NCBI GenBank assembly: GCA_902614915.1
Contig: CACMMX010000013.1
Location: forward strand, 1-54,719
DNA: 54,719 nucleotides
Source of the DNA: an uncultured Cryomorphaceae bacterium
GTDB taxonomy: Bacteria; Bacteroidota; Bacteroidia; Flavobacteriales; Schleiferiaceae
Direction of reading: 5' to 3'
The position numbers were made by a program, and so were the translations under genes. Each line of letters opens with the position of its first letter. Position 1 is the first letter of the stretch. The notes under the pieces were generated by a model, which was given only the letters and a program-made list of their open reading frames with translations, was not told where the DNA came from and made no database searches. Shown here piece by piece: positions 26,378 through 35,728 of the stretch.

Positions 26378-28690
26378 TTAGTCTACGTTATCGTGTAAAT
26401 ATGAATTATTTGTTCTAATGTTTCCTTCGGAGTCAATTCCGATATTTGACGGCTTATCCTCTGATTTGTGAGCTAAATCAACATTCACTCCTTGTCGCAT
26501 ATAAGCAGGTATGCGTTCAGATTCTTCGATTTGATTAGTTCCTTTAAACTGGTATTGAAAAGCTTGTAGTCTCGAGATACGGTCTCTCACTTTAGTAGGG
26601 AAATCACCTGCATTGGCCGCTTTGACGGCTGAGATGGGTAGATCCATGTCTTCCTCTTGGCTGCGCTCCTCTATTTCAGGTGCTTTAACAACGTCTACTG
26701 TTTTTATTTCGAAGGCTACGCCGGCTTCTTTCTCTTCCACATCTTTAGTTGCTACTTCCGATTCGTGGAACTCAGGTGAGGGGACCGTTAGACTATTATC
26801 AATTTTTTCTTGCTCGGCCTGATTACCCAGATGTGGAATTTCACTTAGGCTTAAGTCAAATGCTTCGTAAGAGGTCTCTGTAGTATCTTTGCTTTTCTCG
26901 GTTTTTGAGTGTTTACTTGATTCAATTTCCTCAAGATTAAGCGCAAAACCATCACCTTCAATATCTTTTAGACTGAATGTCGAACTTGTCGATGTTGTTG
27001 AAGAATCTTCACTTGATTCTATGTTGATAGACACTTCAAGTGTATTATCTTTTTGGCTTTTCCGCTTAACTATTCCGTGCTGTCTGTCCAAAGGGGTAAG
27101 AGCAGGTTCATCAAATTCTGTAGTAACTTCTGGATTAGAAATAGGTGATTTCGTTTTTTGTTCGACTTCATCTATAATGTCTAATTCAATTTCTTCTTCT
27201 TCAGGATCAACTGCTTGTGAAAACAAGTCCCATGGTGAGACCTCAAGACCAACCTCACTATTATGTGTTTCTTCTTCTATTGAAAGAACTTGCGGTTCAT
27301 CTTCCTGCTGCTCGAGCTCTTGATTTTCATCATCAGACATCTCATCACATATCTCCCATTCCAAGACATGAATTGTAGCCTCCTCATTCTCAAAAGATTC
27401 TTCATTGATACGAATATCGAATATCTCAGGGTCTTCTTCAGGAATTTGCGGAAATCCCTCTTGTGGGTTATCCTTTTTTATAACTCCATTCTCTAGTTCA
27501 TCTCCCTGCTGAGCTACAAAATCTTCTTGAACTCGAACTTCTTCAAAGTCCCCTAAATCCATTACGACCTGCTCTTCACCTTCTTCTTGAATACCATTAA
27601 ATCTTGCATATGAATCTTCGGTATTTACTGGATTAATTGTTGGGGGAGACTGCTTGTGCTCGTCTAAAGTGTGCACGACCATTTCAGGCTTGTCTGATGG
27701 GAGGACTCTTTTTCCAGTTGGAAACCCAGTGGCAATTATGGTACAGGAAATCTTACTTCCTTCCTCATTTTGGCCGCCAATACCCATAATTACATTAGCA
27801 TTCCCTCCAGCTTCTCGTTGAATGTGGTCGGTAATTTCTCCAATTTCATCAATGGTTATTTCGTGACTGCCCTCCCCGGAGGTTAATAATAGCAGAATAT
27901 TTTGTGCTCCTTTGATGTGGTTATCGTTAAGCAGTGGGGAGTCTAGTGCAGCACTAACCGCCATTGAGGCACGATCAGCACCTTCGGCTGAAGCTGTTCC
28001 AAATAATGCACTGCCGCTGTTTTCAAGAACTGTTTTGGCATCGCGTAAATCAATATTTTGCGTGTAGTGGTTGGTAATTACTTCAGCAATTCCTTTTGCT
28101 GCACCTGCTAATACTTCATCCGCTTTACTAAAGGCATTTCTGAATCCTAAATCTCCGTATACTTGACGTAGTTTATCATTATTAATGACAATTAAGCTGT
28201 CTACGGCATCACGCATTTCTGCGATTCCTTTTTCTGCTTGAACGGCTCTTATATTGCCTTCAAATGAAAACGGAGAGGTGATTATTCCGACGGTTAAAAT
28301 ACCCATGTCTTTTGCGGCCTTGGCAATAACAGGTGCTGCACCTGTTCCAGTACCTCCTCCCATACCGGCGGTTACAAAACACATCTTGGTGCCGTTCTCT
28401 AGCATTTTAGTGATTTCAGTAATGCTTTCATTTGCAGCTTTTAATCCAATTTCTGGATCAGCACCGGCACCCAAACCTTCCGTCAGTGATGCACCTAATT
28501 GAACCTTATTAGGGACTGGACTGTGGTATAAAGCTTGAGCATCTGTGTTGCAAACGATGAAATCTACTCCGTTTACACCTACGCGAGTCATATGGTTCAC
28601 TGCATTGGAGCCGCCGCCGCCAACTCCGATAACTTTGATCACGGAGCTGCGGTTTTTGGGTAGGTTAAATTGAATTCCGTCTTCGATCAT
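26378..28690 (-). CDS. ftsZ: Cell division GTPase FtsZ with very long acidic linker
   Basis: The protein has 770 residues, about twice E. coli FtsZ. The polymerising core spans about 12-326, with the GTP signature GGGTGTG at 111-117 and the catalytic T7 loop N212-D214-D217. Beyond it comes a linker of roughly 400 residues rich in Glu, Asp and Ser with no obvious fold. A partner-binding peptide RIPAYMRQ is at 726-733, followed by a 37-residue tail. FtsZ forms the cytokinetic ring at the inner membrane, tethered by FtsA, whose gene lies seven bases upstream. The frame is uninterrupted. Confidence 0.97.
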   Translation of the reverse strand: MIEDGIQFNLPKNRSSVIKVIGVGGGGSNAVNHMTRVGVNGVDFIVCNTDAQALYHSPVPNKVQLGASLTEGLGAGADPEIGLKAANESITEITKMLENGTKMCFVTAGMGGGTGTGAAPVIAKAAKDMGILTVGIITSPFSFEGNIRAVQAEKGIAEMRDAVDSLIVINNDKLRQVYGDLGFRNAFSKADEVLAGAAKGIAEVITNHYTQNIDLRDAKTVLENSGSALFGTASAEGADRASMAVSAALDSPLLNDNHIKGAQNILLLLTSGEGSHEITIDEIGEITDHIQREAGGNANVIMGIGGQNEEGSKISCTIIATGFPTGKRVLPSDKPEMVVHTLDEHKQSPPTINPVNTEDSYARFNGIQEEGEEQVVMDLGDFEEVRVQEDFVAQQGDELENGVIKKDNPQEGFPQIPEEDPEIFDIRINEESFENEEATIHVLEWEICDEMSDDENQELEQQEDEPQVLSIEEETHNSEVGLEVSPWDLFSQAVDPEEEEIELDIIDEVEQKTKSPISNPEVTTEFDEPALTPLDRQHGIVKRKSQKDNTLEVSINIESSEDSSTTSTSSTFSLKDIEGDGFALNLEEIESSKHSKTEKSKDTTETSYEAFDLSLSEIPHLGNQAEQEKIDNSLTVPSPEFHESEVATKDVEEKEAGVAFEIKTVDVVKAPEIEERSQEEDMDLPISAVKAANAGDFPTKVRDRISRLQAFQYQFKGTNQIEESERIPAYMRQGVNVDLAHKSEDKPSNIGIDSEGNIRTNNSYLHDNVD

Positions 28691-28697
28691 GGTTTTG

Positions 28698-30062
28698 TTA
28701 TTCTATATCGTCATCTTCTAGCCATTTTTTAATACCGCTAACAAAACCCTTCCAGATGGGGTCTTTTCGCGGTTTAGCTTTTACAGAGCCCTCTTGGCTA
28801 GGGTCGCCCTCTTCAGGTTCTCTTTCGCTCTCTAAGGGTTTCTCTATTTCTTCTTCTGGAAGAATGACTTTATTCGGATCGTAGGCCATAGTATCTGGAT
28901 TTTCTGCCAAGGCCATGGAAAGCAGACCAATTGAAGTGGCATATGCTGGACTCGCCAATTCTTTAAAGTAGCCGCCAGCTAGATGTTCGTTGGGATAGCC
29001 AATTCTTGTAGGCATTCCGGTTAAATATTCCACCAATTGGTTCATGTGCTTTAATTGTGAACCACCACCAGTCACTACAATTCCAGCAATTAATTTTTTT
29101 CGTGGATCATTTTGTTGGTAGTTATTAATTTCACTTACCACACTTTCAATGATTTCTTTCACTCTTGCATTGATAATCTTGGATAAAGTCTTTAAGCTTA
29201 TTTCCTTGGGAGATCTACCACGCAATCCGGGAATACTCACAATTTCATTTTCCTTGTTTTCACCAGGCCAAGCAGACCCAAATTTTATTTTCAAAAGTTC
29301 AGCTTGCTTTTCAATAATCTCGCAGCCTTCTTTGATATCTTCTGTAACCACCTTCCCTCCGAAAGGAATGACGGCAGTATGTCTTATGATACCGTCTTTA
29401 AAAATGGCGATATCTGTTGTTCCGCCACCAATATCGACTAGAACTACACCGGCATCTTTCTCATCTTCACCTAAAACAGCATCGGCAGAAGCAAGAGGTT
29501 CAAGGGTAATATCTCCAACGGTCAATTCACTCTGTTCAACGCATCGGGCAATATTTTTGATAGACGCGACTTGGCCGACAACGATGTGAAAATTGGCCTC
29601 CAATCTGGATCCGTACATTCCACGAGGGTTAATGATATTGCTGTCACCATCCACGCGGTATTCTTGTGGGAGTGCATGCAGAATCTGTTCCCCTGGCATC
29701 ATGACTAGGTTATCTACATTTTTCTTCAAGTCCTCTAAATCTGTTACATCAATTATAGCCTCAGCATCTTCTCTGATTATATAATCGGAATGCTGCATAG
29801 AACGAATATGTTGTCCAGCAATTCCTACCATTACTTTTGTGATTTTAAGCCCTGAAGCTTCTTCTGCCATTTTTATGGCAGATTGGATGCTTTCAATTGT
29901 TAGCGTAATGTTTGCAACAACACCTCGTTGAACCCCAAGACTTTTACTCTTACCGATTCCCAGAACGTCAATTTTTCCGTGCTCCTCCAATCGTCCAACC
30001 ACGGCAACAATCTTCGTTGTACCGATATCTAATCCGACTGCTAGTGGGCTATTCTGTGTCAT
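28698..30062 (-). CDS. ftsA: Cell division protein FtsA
   Basis: A 454-residue actin-like ATPase that anchors FtsZ to the membrane. The phosphate loops GLDIGTTKIVAVVG (10-23) and LVDIGGGTTDIAIF (near 215) and the adenosine motif VVTGGGSQLKHM (near 325) are present. The C-terminus (WKGFVSGIKKWLEDD) forms the amphipathic membrane-targeting helix, preceded by an acidic Pro/Glu-rich linker. The ATG overlaps the ftsQ stop by four bases. Confidence 0.97.
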   Translation of the reverse strand: MTQNSPLAVGLDIGTTKIVAVVGRLEEHGKIDVLGIGKSKSLGVQRGVVANITLTIESIQSAIKMAEEASGLKITKVMVGIAGQHIRSMQHSDYIIREDAEAIIDVTDLEDLKKNVDNLVMMPGEQILHALPQEYRVDGDSNIINPRGMYGSRLEANFHIVVGQVASIKNIARCVEQSELTVGDITLEPLASADAVLGEDEKDAGVVLVDIGGGTTDIAIFKDGIIRHTAVIPFGGKVVTEDIKEGCEIIEKQAELLKIKFGSAWPGENKENEIVSIPGLRGRSPKEISLKTLSKIINARVKEIIESVVSEINNYQQNDPRKKLIAGIVVTGGGSQLKHMNQLVEYLTGMPTRIGYPNEHLAGGYFKELASPAYATSIGLLSMALAENPDTMAYDPNKVILPEEEIEKPLESEREPEEGDPSQEGSVKAKPRKDPIWKGFVSGIKKWLEDDDIE

Positions 30063-30781
30063 CTTGATTTAGTTACTACTTGGTTTTTAAAGCGCAGATC
30101 AATTCGCTTAATATCTTTTAACTCTTTTTCAGTGTGTGCTGCATAGTACGCAGCCAATTTCTGTAATTCATGCTCCATTCGCTCATCAGTATGAGCTTTT
30201 ACAACATGCTGATACGCTCTTGGAACAATTTCTAATGTGCTGCTATCCAAAGCAAGCTGAGCGATACTCTCTTTGCCAATTATTGAGCAAATCCTGTTTA
30301 GGATTCTGCCTGCATTGGACAAAGCCAAACTATCTGATGTTCCTGTTATCACGGGCAGGTCCAACCATTTTCCGTTGGGCTGTTCCAGTACCTCCATTTT
30401 TTTACTGATGAAAAAGTTGTGTTCTGTTCCGTAAGCTATGGCTAGTACACTTTTGTTAATTACCTCAATAACGAGGTTACTGTCCATATTCCAATATACT
30501 TGTGCTTCCTTCACATACGGCATGGCTTCAAGAGAGGTTTCTAACAAAAACGCATCTATGCGAAACACTGAGGAATCGGATGATTTAGAAAGGAATTGGT
30601 CTGCCTCTTTTTTTACCTGTTCTTGAGACGTAAGTCCTTGTTTATCAGAATCTTCTATTTTAATTACCACTTTGTGGAATGCAACTGATTTGACGTAATT
30701 TTTGCTTAAAATCCAACCTAAAACAAGGCCAGACAGCAGTATTAATAGAAGAATTAGACCAAAAAGTTTTCGCTTTTTCAT
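30059..30781 (-). CDS. ftsQ: Cell division protein FtsQ/DivIB-like
   Basis: The protein has 240 residues. One transmembrane segment (about 7-26) is followed by a periplasmic part with a POTRA-like region (VVIKIEDSDKQGLTSQEQV onwards) and an FtsQ-type beta domain. Sequence identity to E. coli FtsQ is weak, as usual in this phylum; position between murC and ftsA supports the call. It would link early and late divisome parts. It overlaps both neighbours by four bases. Confidence 0.85.
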   Translation of the reverse strand: MKKRKLFGLILLLILLSGLVLGWILSKNYVKSVAFHKVVIKIEDSDKQGLTSQEQVKKEADQFLSKSSDSSVFRIDAFLLETSLEAMPYVKEAQVYWNMDSNLVIEVINKSVLAIAYGTEHNFFISKKMEVLEQPNGKWLDLPVITGTSDSLALSNAGRILNRICSIIGKESIAQLALDSSTLEIVPRAYQHVVKAHTDERMEHELQKLAAYYAAHTEKELKDIKRIDLRFKNQVVTKSR

Positions 30782-32079
30782 GTCAATTCTTCTTTAATTG
30801 TTGCTATTAAGTCACTAATATCACCGGCTCCAACAAGAAGTAGTACATCTGGATTTAGGGCTTTTAATCGTTTGGGTAATGCTTCTTTTGAAGTTAATTC
30901 GGCACGTTCAATCTTTTGGGCCAATACCTCACTGGTAATTCCTGGAATAGGTTTTTCTCTAGCAGGGTAGATAGGTAATATTAGCGTATAAGCGGTCCTA
31001 GATAGTTGCCTTTGAAATTCCTCCAAGAAATCTCGAGTTCTAGAATACAGGTGAGGTTGAAAAACTAGAATGGCTTTCTTTGACGGGTACAATTGTTCAA
31101 TACTGGTTAAAAGCGCATTGAGTTCAGTAGGGTGGTGAGCATAATCTTCAATAATTATGGGATTATTGCTGTGAAATTCAAACCTACGTTTAATGCCTTT
31201 AAAGCCGCTTAGCGAGTTTGCAATTATTTGACCGTTAACCCCTGCGTAGTGGGCTAAGGATGCAGCGAGAACTGCGTTGTACACATTGTGTGCCCCTGGC
31301 ATCCGGAGTCGAGTAGGATAGTTTTCATCTTCTATAATTAGGCTGAAGGTATATGCCCCGTTATCAGGCTGAATTTGTTCTGCTCGAATTAGAGCTTGAG
31401 GGGTGTTTACTTTATTCGTATTTGCTAAGGAAGATGTGGTGTAGGTGGGTCCACTTACTTGATTTATGAATGCCTCAAAAGTTCGTCTCAATTCCGCAGA
31501 ATTCCCGTAAATGTCTAAATGATCAGCATCAATGGTGGTTACTCCTGCTGCCTCAGGTTGTAAATGCATCAAGCTTCGGTCAAACTCATCTGCTTCAACT
31601 ACTACCCAAGGCCCGTTTCCAAGACGGAAATTTGTGCCGGTATTTGTCATAATTCCACCAATAAAGCCCGTCGGATCTTCACCAGCTTCGCTAAGTATAT
31701 GAAGTAGCATTGCCGAGGTGGTAGTTTTGCCATGTGTACCGGCTACGGCAAGACACCGCTTCGGGTTGGCTAATAATCCTAAAGCTTCAGAACGCTTAAT
31801 CATTTTAAACCGACTAAAGAATTCGAGCCATTTTAACCCTTCGGGAATGGCAGGTGTATAGATTACTGTGGTTTCTTCAATATCCCATCCAGGATAAGCT
31901 CTAAGATTTTCATCAAAAGTTATCTGGGCACCTTCTTGAATCAATTCATTTGTTAAAGCCGTGCGTACTTTATCATATCCGAATACAGGGGTGCCAATAC
32001 TTAGATAATAACGAGCAATGGAGCTCATACCAATCCCGCCAATGCCAAGGAAAACGATATGTTTTTCTTGCTTATTCAC
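30778..32079 (-). CDS. murC: UDP-N-acetylmuramate--L-alanine ligase MurC
   Basis: The 433-residue ligase adds L-Ala to UDP-MurNAc in the cytoplasm. The Rossmann motif GIGGIGMSS at 12-20 and the ATP loop AGTHGKTTT at 113-121 are clear, as are VVEADEFDRS and EDYAHHPTE. The start is GTG, with no nearby ATG, and overlaps the murG stop by eight bases. Length is close to the family norm. Confidence 0.96.
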   Translation of the reverse strand: MNKQEKHIVFLGIGGIGMSSIARYYLSIGTPVFGYDKVRTALTNELIQEGAQITFDENLRAYPGWDIEETTVIYTPAIPEGLKWLEFFSRFKMIKRSEALGLLANPKRCLAVAGTHGKTTTSAMLLHILSEAGEDPTGFIGGIMTNTGTNFRLGNGPWVVVEADEFDRSLMHLQPEAAGVTTIDADHLDIYGNSAELRRTFEAFINQVSGPTYTTSSLANTNKVNTPQALIRAEQIQPDNGAYTFSLIIEDENYPTRLRMPGAHNVYNAVLAASLAHYAGVNGQIIANSLSGFKGIKRRFEFHSNNPIIIEDYAHHPTELNALLTSIEQLYPSKKAILVFQPHLYSRTRDFLEEFQRQLSRTAYTLILPIYPAREKPIPGITSEVLAQKIERAELTSKEALPKRLKALNPDVLLLVGAGDISDLIATIKEELT

Positions 32080-33154
32080 TTAATTCGTCAATAAGATCAA
32101 CTATATCTTCAGTAGCCTTGGGTAATGCTAAACTTTTAATAGCTATTCCCATGTTTTTTGCAGTATCTGGATCTTTTAAAGCGGCCAATTTATCTAATAA
32201 CAAATCATTCATTTCATTTTCTTTAACTAATATGGCAGCATGTTTCTCACTCAACGCCATGGCATTATGGGTCTGATGGTCTTCTGCAACATTGGGAGAC
32301 GGAATGATTAGGGCAGGCTTTCCGATTAAGCAAAGCTCGCTTAAGGTGCCGGCACCTGCTCGGCTCACAATGCCATCCGCTGCAGCATAGGCAACAGGCA
32401 TGTTTTCTATAAATGCCTGTACTTGAGTACCATCTTTGGTCATCCCTTGGTACTCTTTTTCATAAAGTTTACCGCATTGCCACAAAACTTGCCAGCCCTG
32501 TTTCATGATTTCAACTAAATTTTTTGCAATCTGTCTATTTATAGCTTTAGCCCCCAAACTTCCCCCAAGAACCAAAAGGAGTTTTTTGCTTGGATCAAAC
32601 CCTAATTGTTTTTTACATGTATTTTGATTTGGAAGTGCTTTAGTAAAAACCTCTCGTATGGGGTTGCCCGTTAGTCTAACATGTGTTTTAGGGAAGAACC
32701 GGGCAGCGTTTTCGTAAGCAGTACAAATGTATTGTGCTTTTTTCCCTAGTCGAATATTTGTGATGCCAGCGTAACTATTTTGTTCCTGAACAATTGTCGG
32801 TATACCCATTCTTTGAGCCATAAGTAAAACGGGTCCACTGGCGTACCCACCCGTTCCAATAACGACATCTGGACTCATGGATTTAAGTAGTTTTCTGCAT
32901 CTACTAAGCGCAATAAGTAGTTTGAATGGCACGTTCCAACTTTTCCATGGTTTTTTTCGGTTAATTCCTGCAATGGGTACCCCTGTGATTGGGTATCCAG
33001 CGGCGGGAACTTTCGTCATTTCCATTTTACCCAAGGCTCCTACAAAATGAATGGTTGCCTTCGGATGGCGTTTTTTTAATGCGTTTGCAATACTCACCGC
33101 AGGGAAGATATGTCCGCCTGTTCCACCGCCACTAATAATAAATGTTCTAGCCAT
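32072..33154 (-). CDS. murG: UDP-N-acetylglucosamine--MurNAc-pentapeptide transferase MurG
   Basis: The protein has 360 residues from the ATG at 33154. The frame is open a further 24 codons into ftsW, but the glycine loop SGGGTGGHIFPA (8-19) sets the start. It adds GlcNAc to lipid I to give lipid II on the cytoplasmic face of the inner membrane. GTGGYASGPVLL, QEQNSYAG and the donor-site SRAGAGTLSEL are intact. It overlaps the ftsW stop by eight bases. Confidence 0.96.
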   Translation of the reverse strand: MARTFIISGGGTGGHIFPAVSIANALKKRHPKATIHFVGALGKMEMTKVPAAGYPITGVPIAGINRKKPWKSWNVPFKLLIALSRCRKLLKSMSPDVVIGTGGYASGPVLLMAQRMGIPTIVQEQNSYAGITNIRLGKKAQYICTAYENAARFFPKTHVRLTGNPIREVFTKALPNQNTCKKQLGFDPSKKLLLVLGGSLGAKAINRQIAKNLVEIMKQGWQVLWQCGKLYEKEYQGMTKDGTQVQAFIENMPVAYAAADGIVSRAGAGTLSELCLIGKPALIIPSPNVAEDHQTHNAMALSEKHAAILVKENEMNDLLLDKLAALKDPDTAKNMGIAIKSLALPKATEDIVDLIDELSE

Positions 33155-34343
33155 GAGTAAGTGTGTTTTTTTTCTCAAAGCTTTCTTCCTCTTTTTGTGG
33201 GCTGGTTCCAATGATGCGATCAACATCAGTATGACTTACAGATAGAATAACACCCATAGCAATACAGGTCACCCAAACAGAAGATCCTCCTGCACTGAGA
33301 AACGGGAGCGTCTGTCCAGTCACCGGGAATAGTGCTATAGCTACTCCCATATTGACTATGGTTTGAAGTACAATACCCGAGGCGGAGGCAAGGACGAGCA
33401 GGGTGCCAAATTTAGTATGAGCTCTACGCGCAATTTTTACAAATCGCCTAAAAAGCATGCCGTAGAAGACAATAAGTAAAGTCGATCCTAAAAGACCATA
33501 TTCTTCAGCAATTACTGCAAATACAAAATCAGAATTTGATTGAGGTAGGAAGTTTTTTTGAATACTCTTTCCTGGACCTTTACCAAATATCTCGCCTTCC
33601 GCAATGGCCATTTTAGCCAATTCTGATTGATAATTACCTTCTTCATTGCTTGTATCTGCAAAATTCACAATGCGTGCTTTCCATGTCGTAACCCGATTTG
33701 ATACTTTAGGAAAAGCTAAGACAATCAAAATGAATATCAGAAAAGCTCCTATGCCTGCTGCAATAATTTTCCATAATAGCTTCCAGGGTACACCTGCCAC
33801 AGTCATTAAAATAAAGGCCATTGTGAATATGACGGCAGTCGTTGAAAAATCGGCGGGTAGAATTAGAAATAGGGTGGCACCTATCATTAAAAGCGGGGTC
33901 CTCATGTCTTTGATTATCAAAATTTCTCTAGACCTGGAAAACCACTTGGCGAGCCAAATCAATAGTGCTAAGGAAGCAAAAGCTGATGTTTGAAAGCTCA
34001 TTCCAAGGATAGGGATACGTACCCAACGAGAAGCATTTGCACCTCCCATTTCTGTGCCTTGAAGCATTGTGATTACTAGTAATATTAGTGCTGCAGGCAT
34101 AGCCAATTGTACTAGTTTACCAATTAATCGAAAGTTTAATCGATGAACAGCATACATAAATATGCCCCCTATAAAGAGGTGCATCATGTGACGTGTAAGA
34201 AAAGTAAAGGTGTTTCCCCCACTGTATTTATGGGCCAATGAACTGCTTGCACTATAAGTTGGCAAGAAGCTCACAATCATAAGAATAAGAACTAATCCCC
34301 ATGTGTAGAGGTCTCCCTTTAAGTATTTTCTTATTGTATCCAC
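33147..34343 (-). CDS. ftsW: Lipid II polymerase FtsW (SEDS family)
   Basis: A 398-residue protein with about ten membrane segments. SEDS hallmarks include GSNASRWVRIP-like text (GGANASRWVRIP), the PADFSTT stretch, FAVIAEEYGLLGS and the C-terminal FLSAGGSSVW. It polymerises glycan strands at the septum with FtsI. It starts with GTG at 34343, and no suitable ATG is nearby. An 11-base gap separates it from murD. Confidence 0.95.
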   Translation of the reverse strand: MDTIRKYLKGDLYTWGLVLILMIVSFLPTYSASSSLAHKYSGGNTFTFLTRHMMHLFIGGIFMYAVHRLNFRLIGKLVQLAMPAALILLVITMLQGTEMGGANASRWVRIPILGMSFQTSAFASLALLIWLAKWFSRSREILIIKDMRTPLLMIGATLFLILPADFSTTAVIFTMAFILMTVAGVPWKLLWKIIAAGIGAFLIFILIVLAFPKVSNRVTTWKARIVNFADTSNEEGNYQSELAKMAIAEGEIFGKGPGKSIQKNFLPQSNSDFVFAVIAEEYGLLGSTLLIVFYGMLFRRFVKIARRAHTKFGTLLVLASASGIVLQTIVNMGVAIALFPVTGQTLPFLSAGGSSVWVTCIAMGVILSVSHTDVDRIIGTSPQKEEESFEKKNTLTHG

Positions 34344-34354
34344 GGCTTTTCTGT

Positions 34355-35725
34355 CTATAGATTGCGTACTTGTTTTTTGAATTGATTACCGCGGTCTTCG
34401 AAATTTTCAAAAAGGTCAAACGATGCACAGCACGGGCTGAGCAATACGGCATCACCTTTTTTGGCTAATCTTGCTGCTTTTCGAACGGCACTTTTCATGC
34501 TTTCTGCTTTAACAACTTCTGTGATACTACCAAAGGCCTCTAAAATCTTTGAATTATCCGCGCCAAGCGCAACTATACTTTTGACTTTATTTTTAACCAA
34601 TTCAATGAGTTCATTATAGTCGTTTCCTTTGTCTATACCCCCTACAATCCAGACTACAGGCTTGTGTTGACATTCTAGCGCGTAGTATGTAGCATTGACA
34701 TTGGTTGCCTTGCTATCATTTATGTATTCCACACCGCTGATGTTCAGCACACTTTCAAGACGGTGCTCTAATGCATCAAACGATTGTAGTTTTTCACGAA
34801 TAGTTTGATTTCTCACTTTTAGTAGTTGTGCGCTCAGGCCAGCAGCCATTCCGTTGTATGTGTTGTGCTTGCCTTGCATTGCTAATTCTTCAATAGTCAT
34901 TGCTTCGTTGTTTAATGTAATTGTGATTTTGTTATTGTTGAGTTGTGTAACTCTATGAGGTCCTGCTGGAGTGTCAATTCCAACAGCAAACAGAGTTGCC
35001 TTGATTCTCTGTGTTTCTTGCCATTTTTTTAAGAATTCCGTACTTACTTTATCGTCATCGCAGTAGATAAAATGACCTGTTTCTGCTGTGTAATCCAGCA
35101 GTTGGAATTTGCTCCGCGCATATTTACCAATATCATAGTTGTATCGGTCTAAATGGTCTGGAGTAATGTTGGTTAAAATGCTTATGTGCGGTTCAAAGAT
35201 TAGTACGTCGTCTAATTGGAAGCTGCTTACCTCGAGTACAATAACTTCGGGATTACTTTCTCCATTTTCTATGCGCTGGGCAAGCGCACGGCCCAAACTC
35301 AGACCAATATTCCCTGCCAATACTGTATCGTATTGAGAAGAAATAATGTGGTGACAAAGCTTTGCTGTCGTGGTTTTACCATTTGAACCAGTAATGGCAA
35401 TAATTTTTGCAGCGGTATGTCGAGATACCCAGTCCAATTCACCCATCAAAGGCTTTCCGGCTTTTTTGATTTTTTGAATAATTGCTGCCGTATGCGGGAT
35501 ACCGGGACTTTTAATGATGGCGTCAGCACTTAAAATTGTAACTTCAGAATGGCCGCCTTCCTCATATTGCACGCCCCATTTTGATAGATTCAATTTATCC
35601 TGTTCGCTGAGGGTACCGTATTCGCTCAAGAATGTACTTATACCAAGTTTTGAGGCAAACCGTGCTGCACCCATGCCGCTTTCTCCGGCTCCTAAAATGG
35701 CTATATTTTGGTAAGGTGTTTTCAA
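34355..35725 (-). CDS. murD: UDP-N-acetylmuramoylalanine--D-glutamate ligase MurD
   Basis: A 456-residue Mur ligase that adds D-Glu. It has the N-terminal UDP-binding motif LGAGESGMGAA (11-21), the ATP loop ITGSNGKTTT (111-120), and ITPDHLDRY, NDSKATN and LSPCCASFDLF in the C-terminal part, all characteristic of MurD. The start is TTG at 35725, three bases after the mraY stop; the homology begins immediately after it. Confidence 0.96.
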   Translation of the reverse strand: MKTPYQNIAILGAGESGMGAARFASKLGISTFLSEYGTLSEQDKLNLSKWGVQYEEGGHSEVTILSADAIIKSPGIPHTAAIIQKIKKAGKPLMGELDWVSRHTAAKIIAITGSNGKTTTAKLCHHIISSQYDTVLAGNIGLSLGRALAQRIENGESNPEVIVLEVSSFQLDDVLIFEPHISILTNITPDHLDRYNYDIGKYARSKFQLLDYTAETGHFIYCDDDKVSTEFLKKWQETQRIKATLFAVGIDTPAGPHRVTQLNNNKITITLNNEAMTIEELAMQGKHNTYNGMAAGLSAQLLKVRNQTIREKLQSFDALEHRLESVLNISGVEYINDSKATNVNATYYALECQHKPVVWIVGGIDKGNDYNELIELVKNKVKSIVALGADNSKILEAFGSITEVVKAESMKSAVRKAARLAKKGDAVLLSPCCASFDLFENFEDRGNQFKKQVRNL

Positions 35726-35728
35726 ACT

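Noticed and set aside
26613-27323. Plus-strand open frames (69 and 144 codons) inside ftsZ
   Set aside because: They are antisense to the Glu/Asp/Ser-rich linker; the repeated codons of the linker give long open reverse frames with Ser-rich sequence.
33155-33226. 24-residue N-terminal extension of MurG
   Set aside because: It lies inside the end of ftsW, and the glycine loop of MurG starts only after the ATG at 33154.
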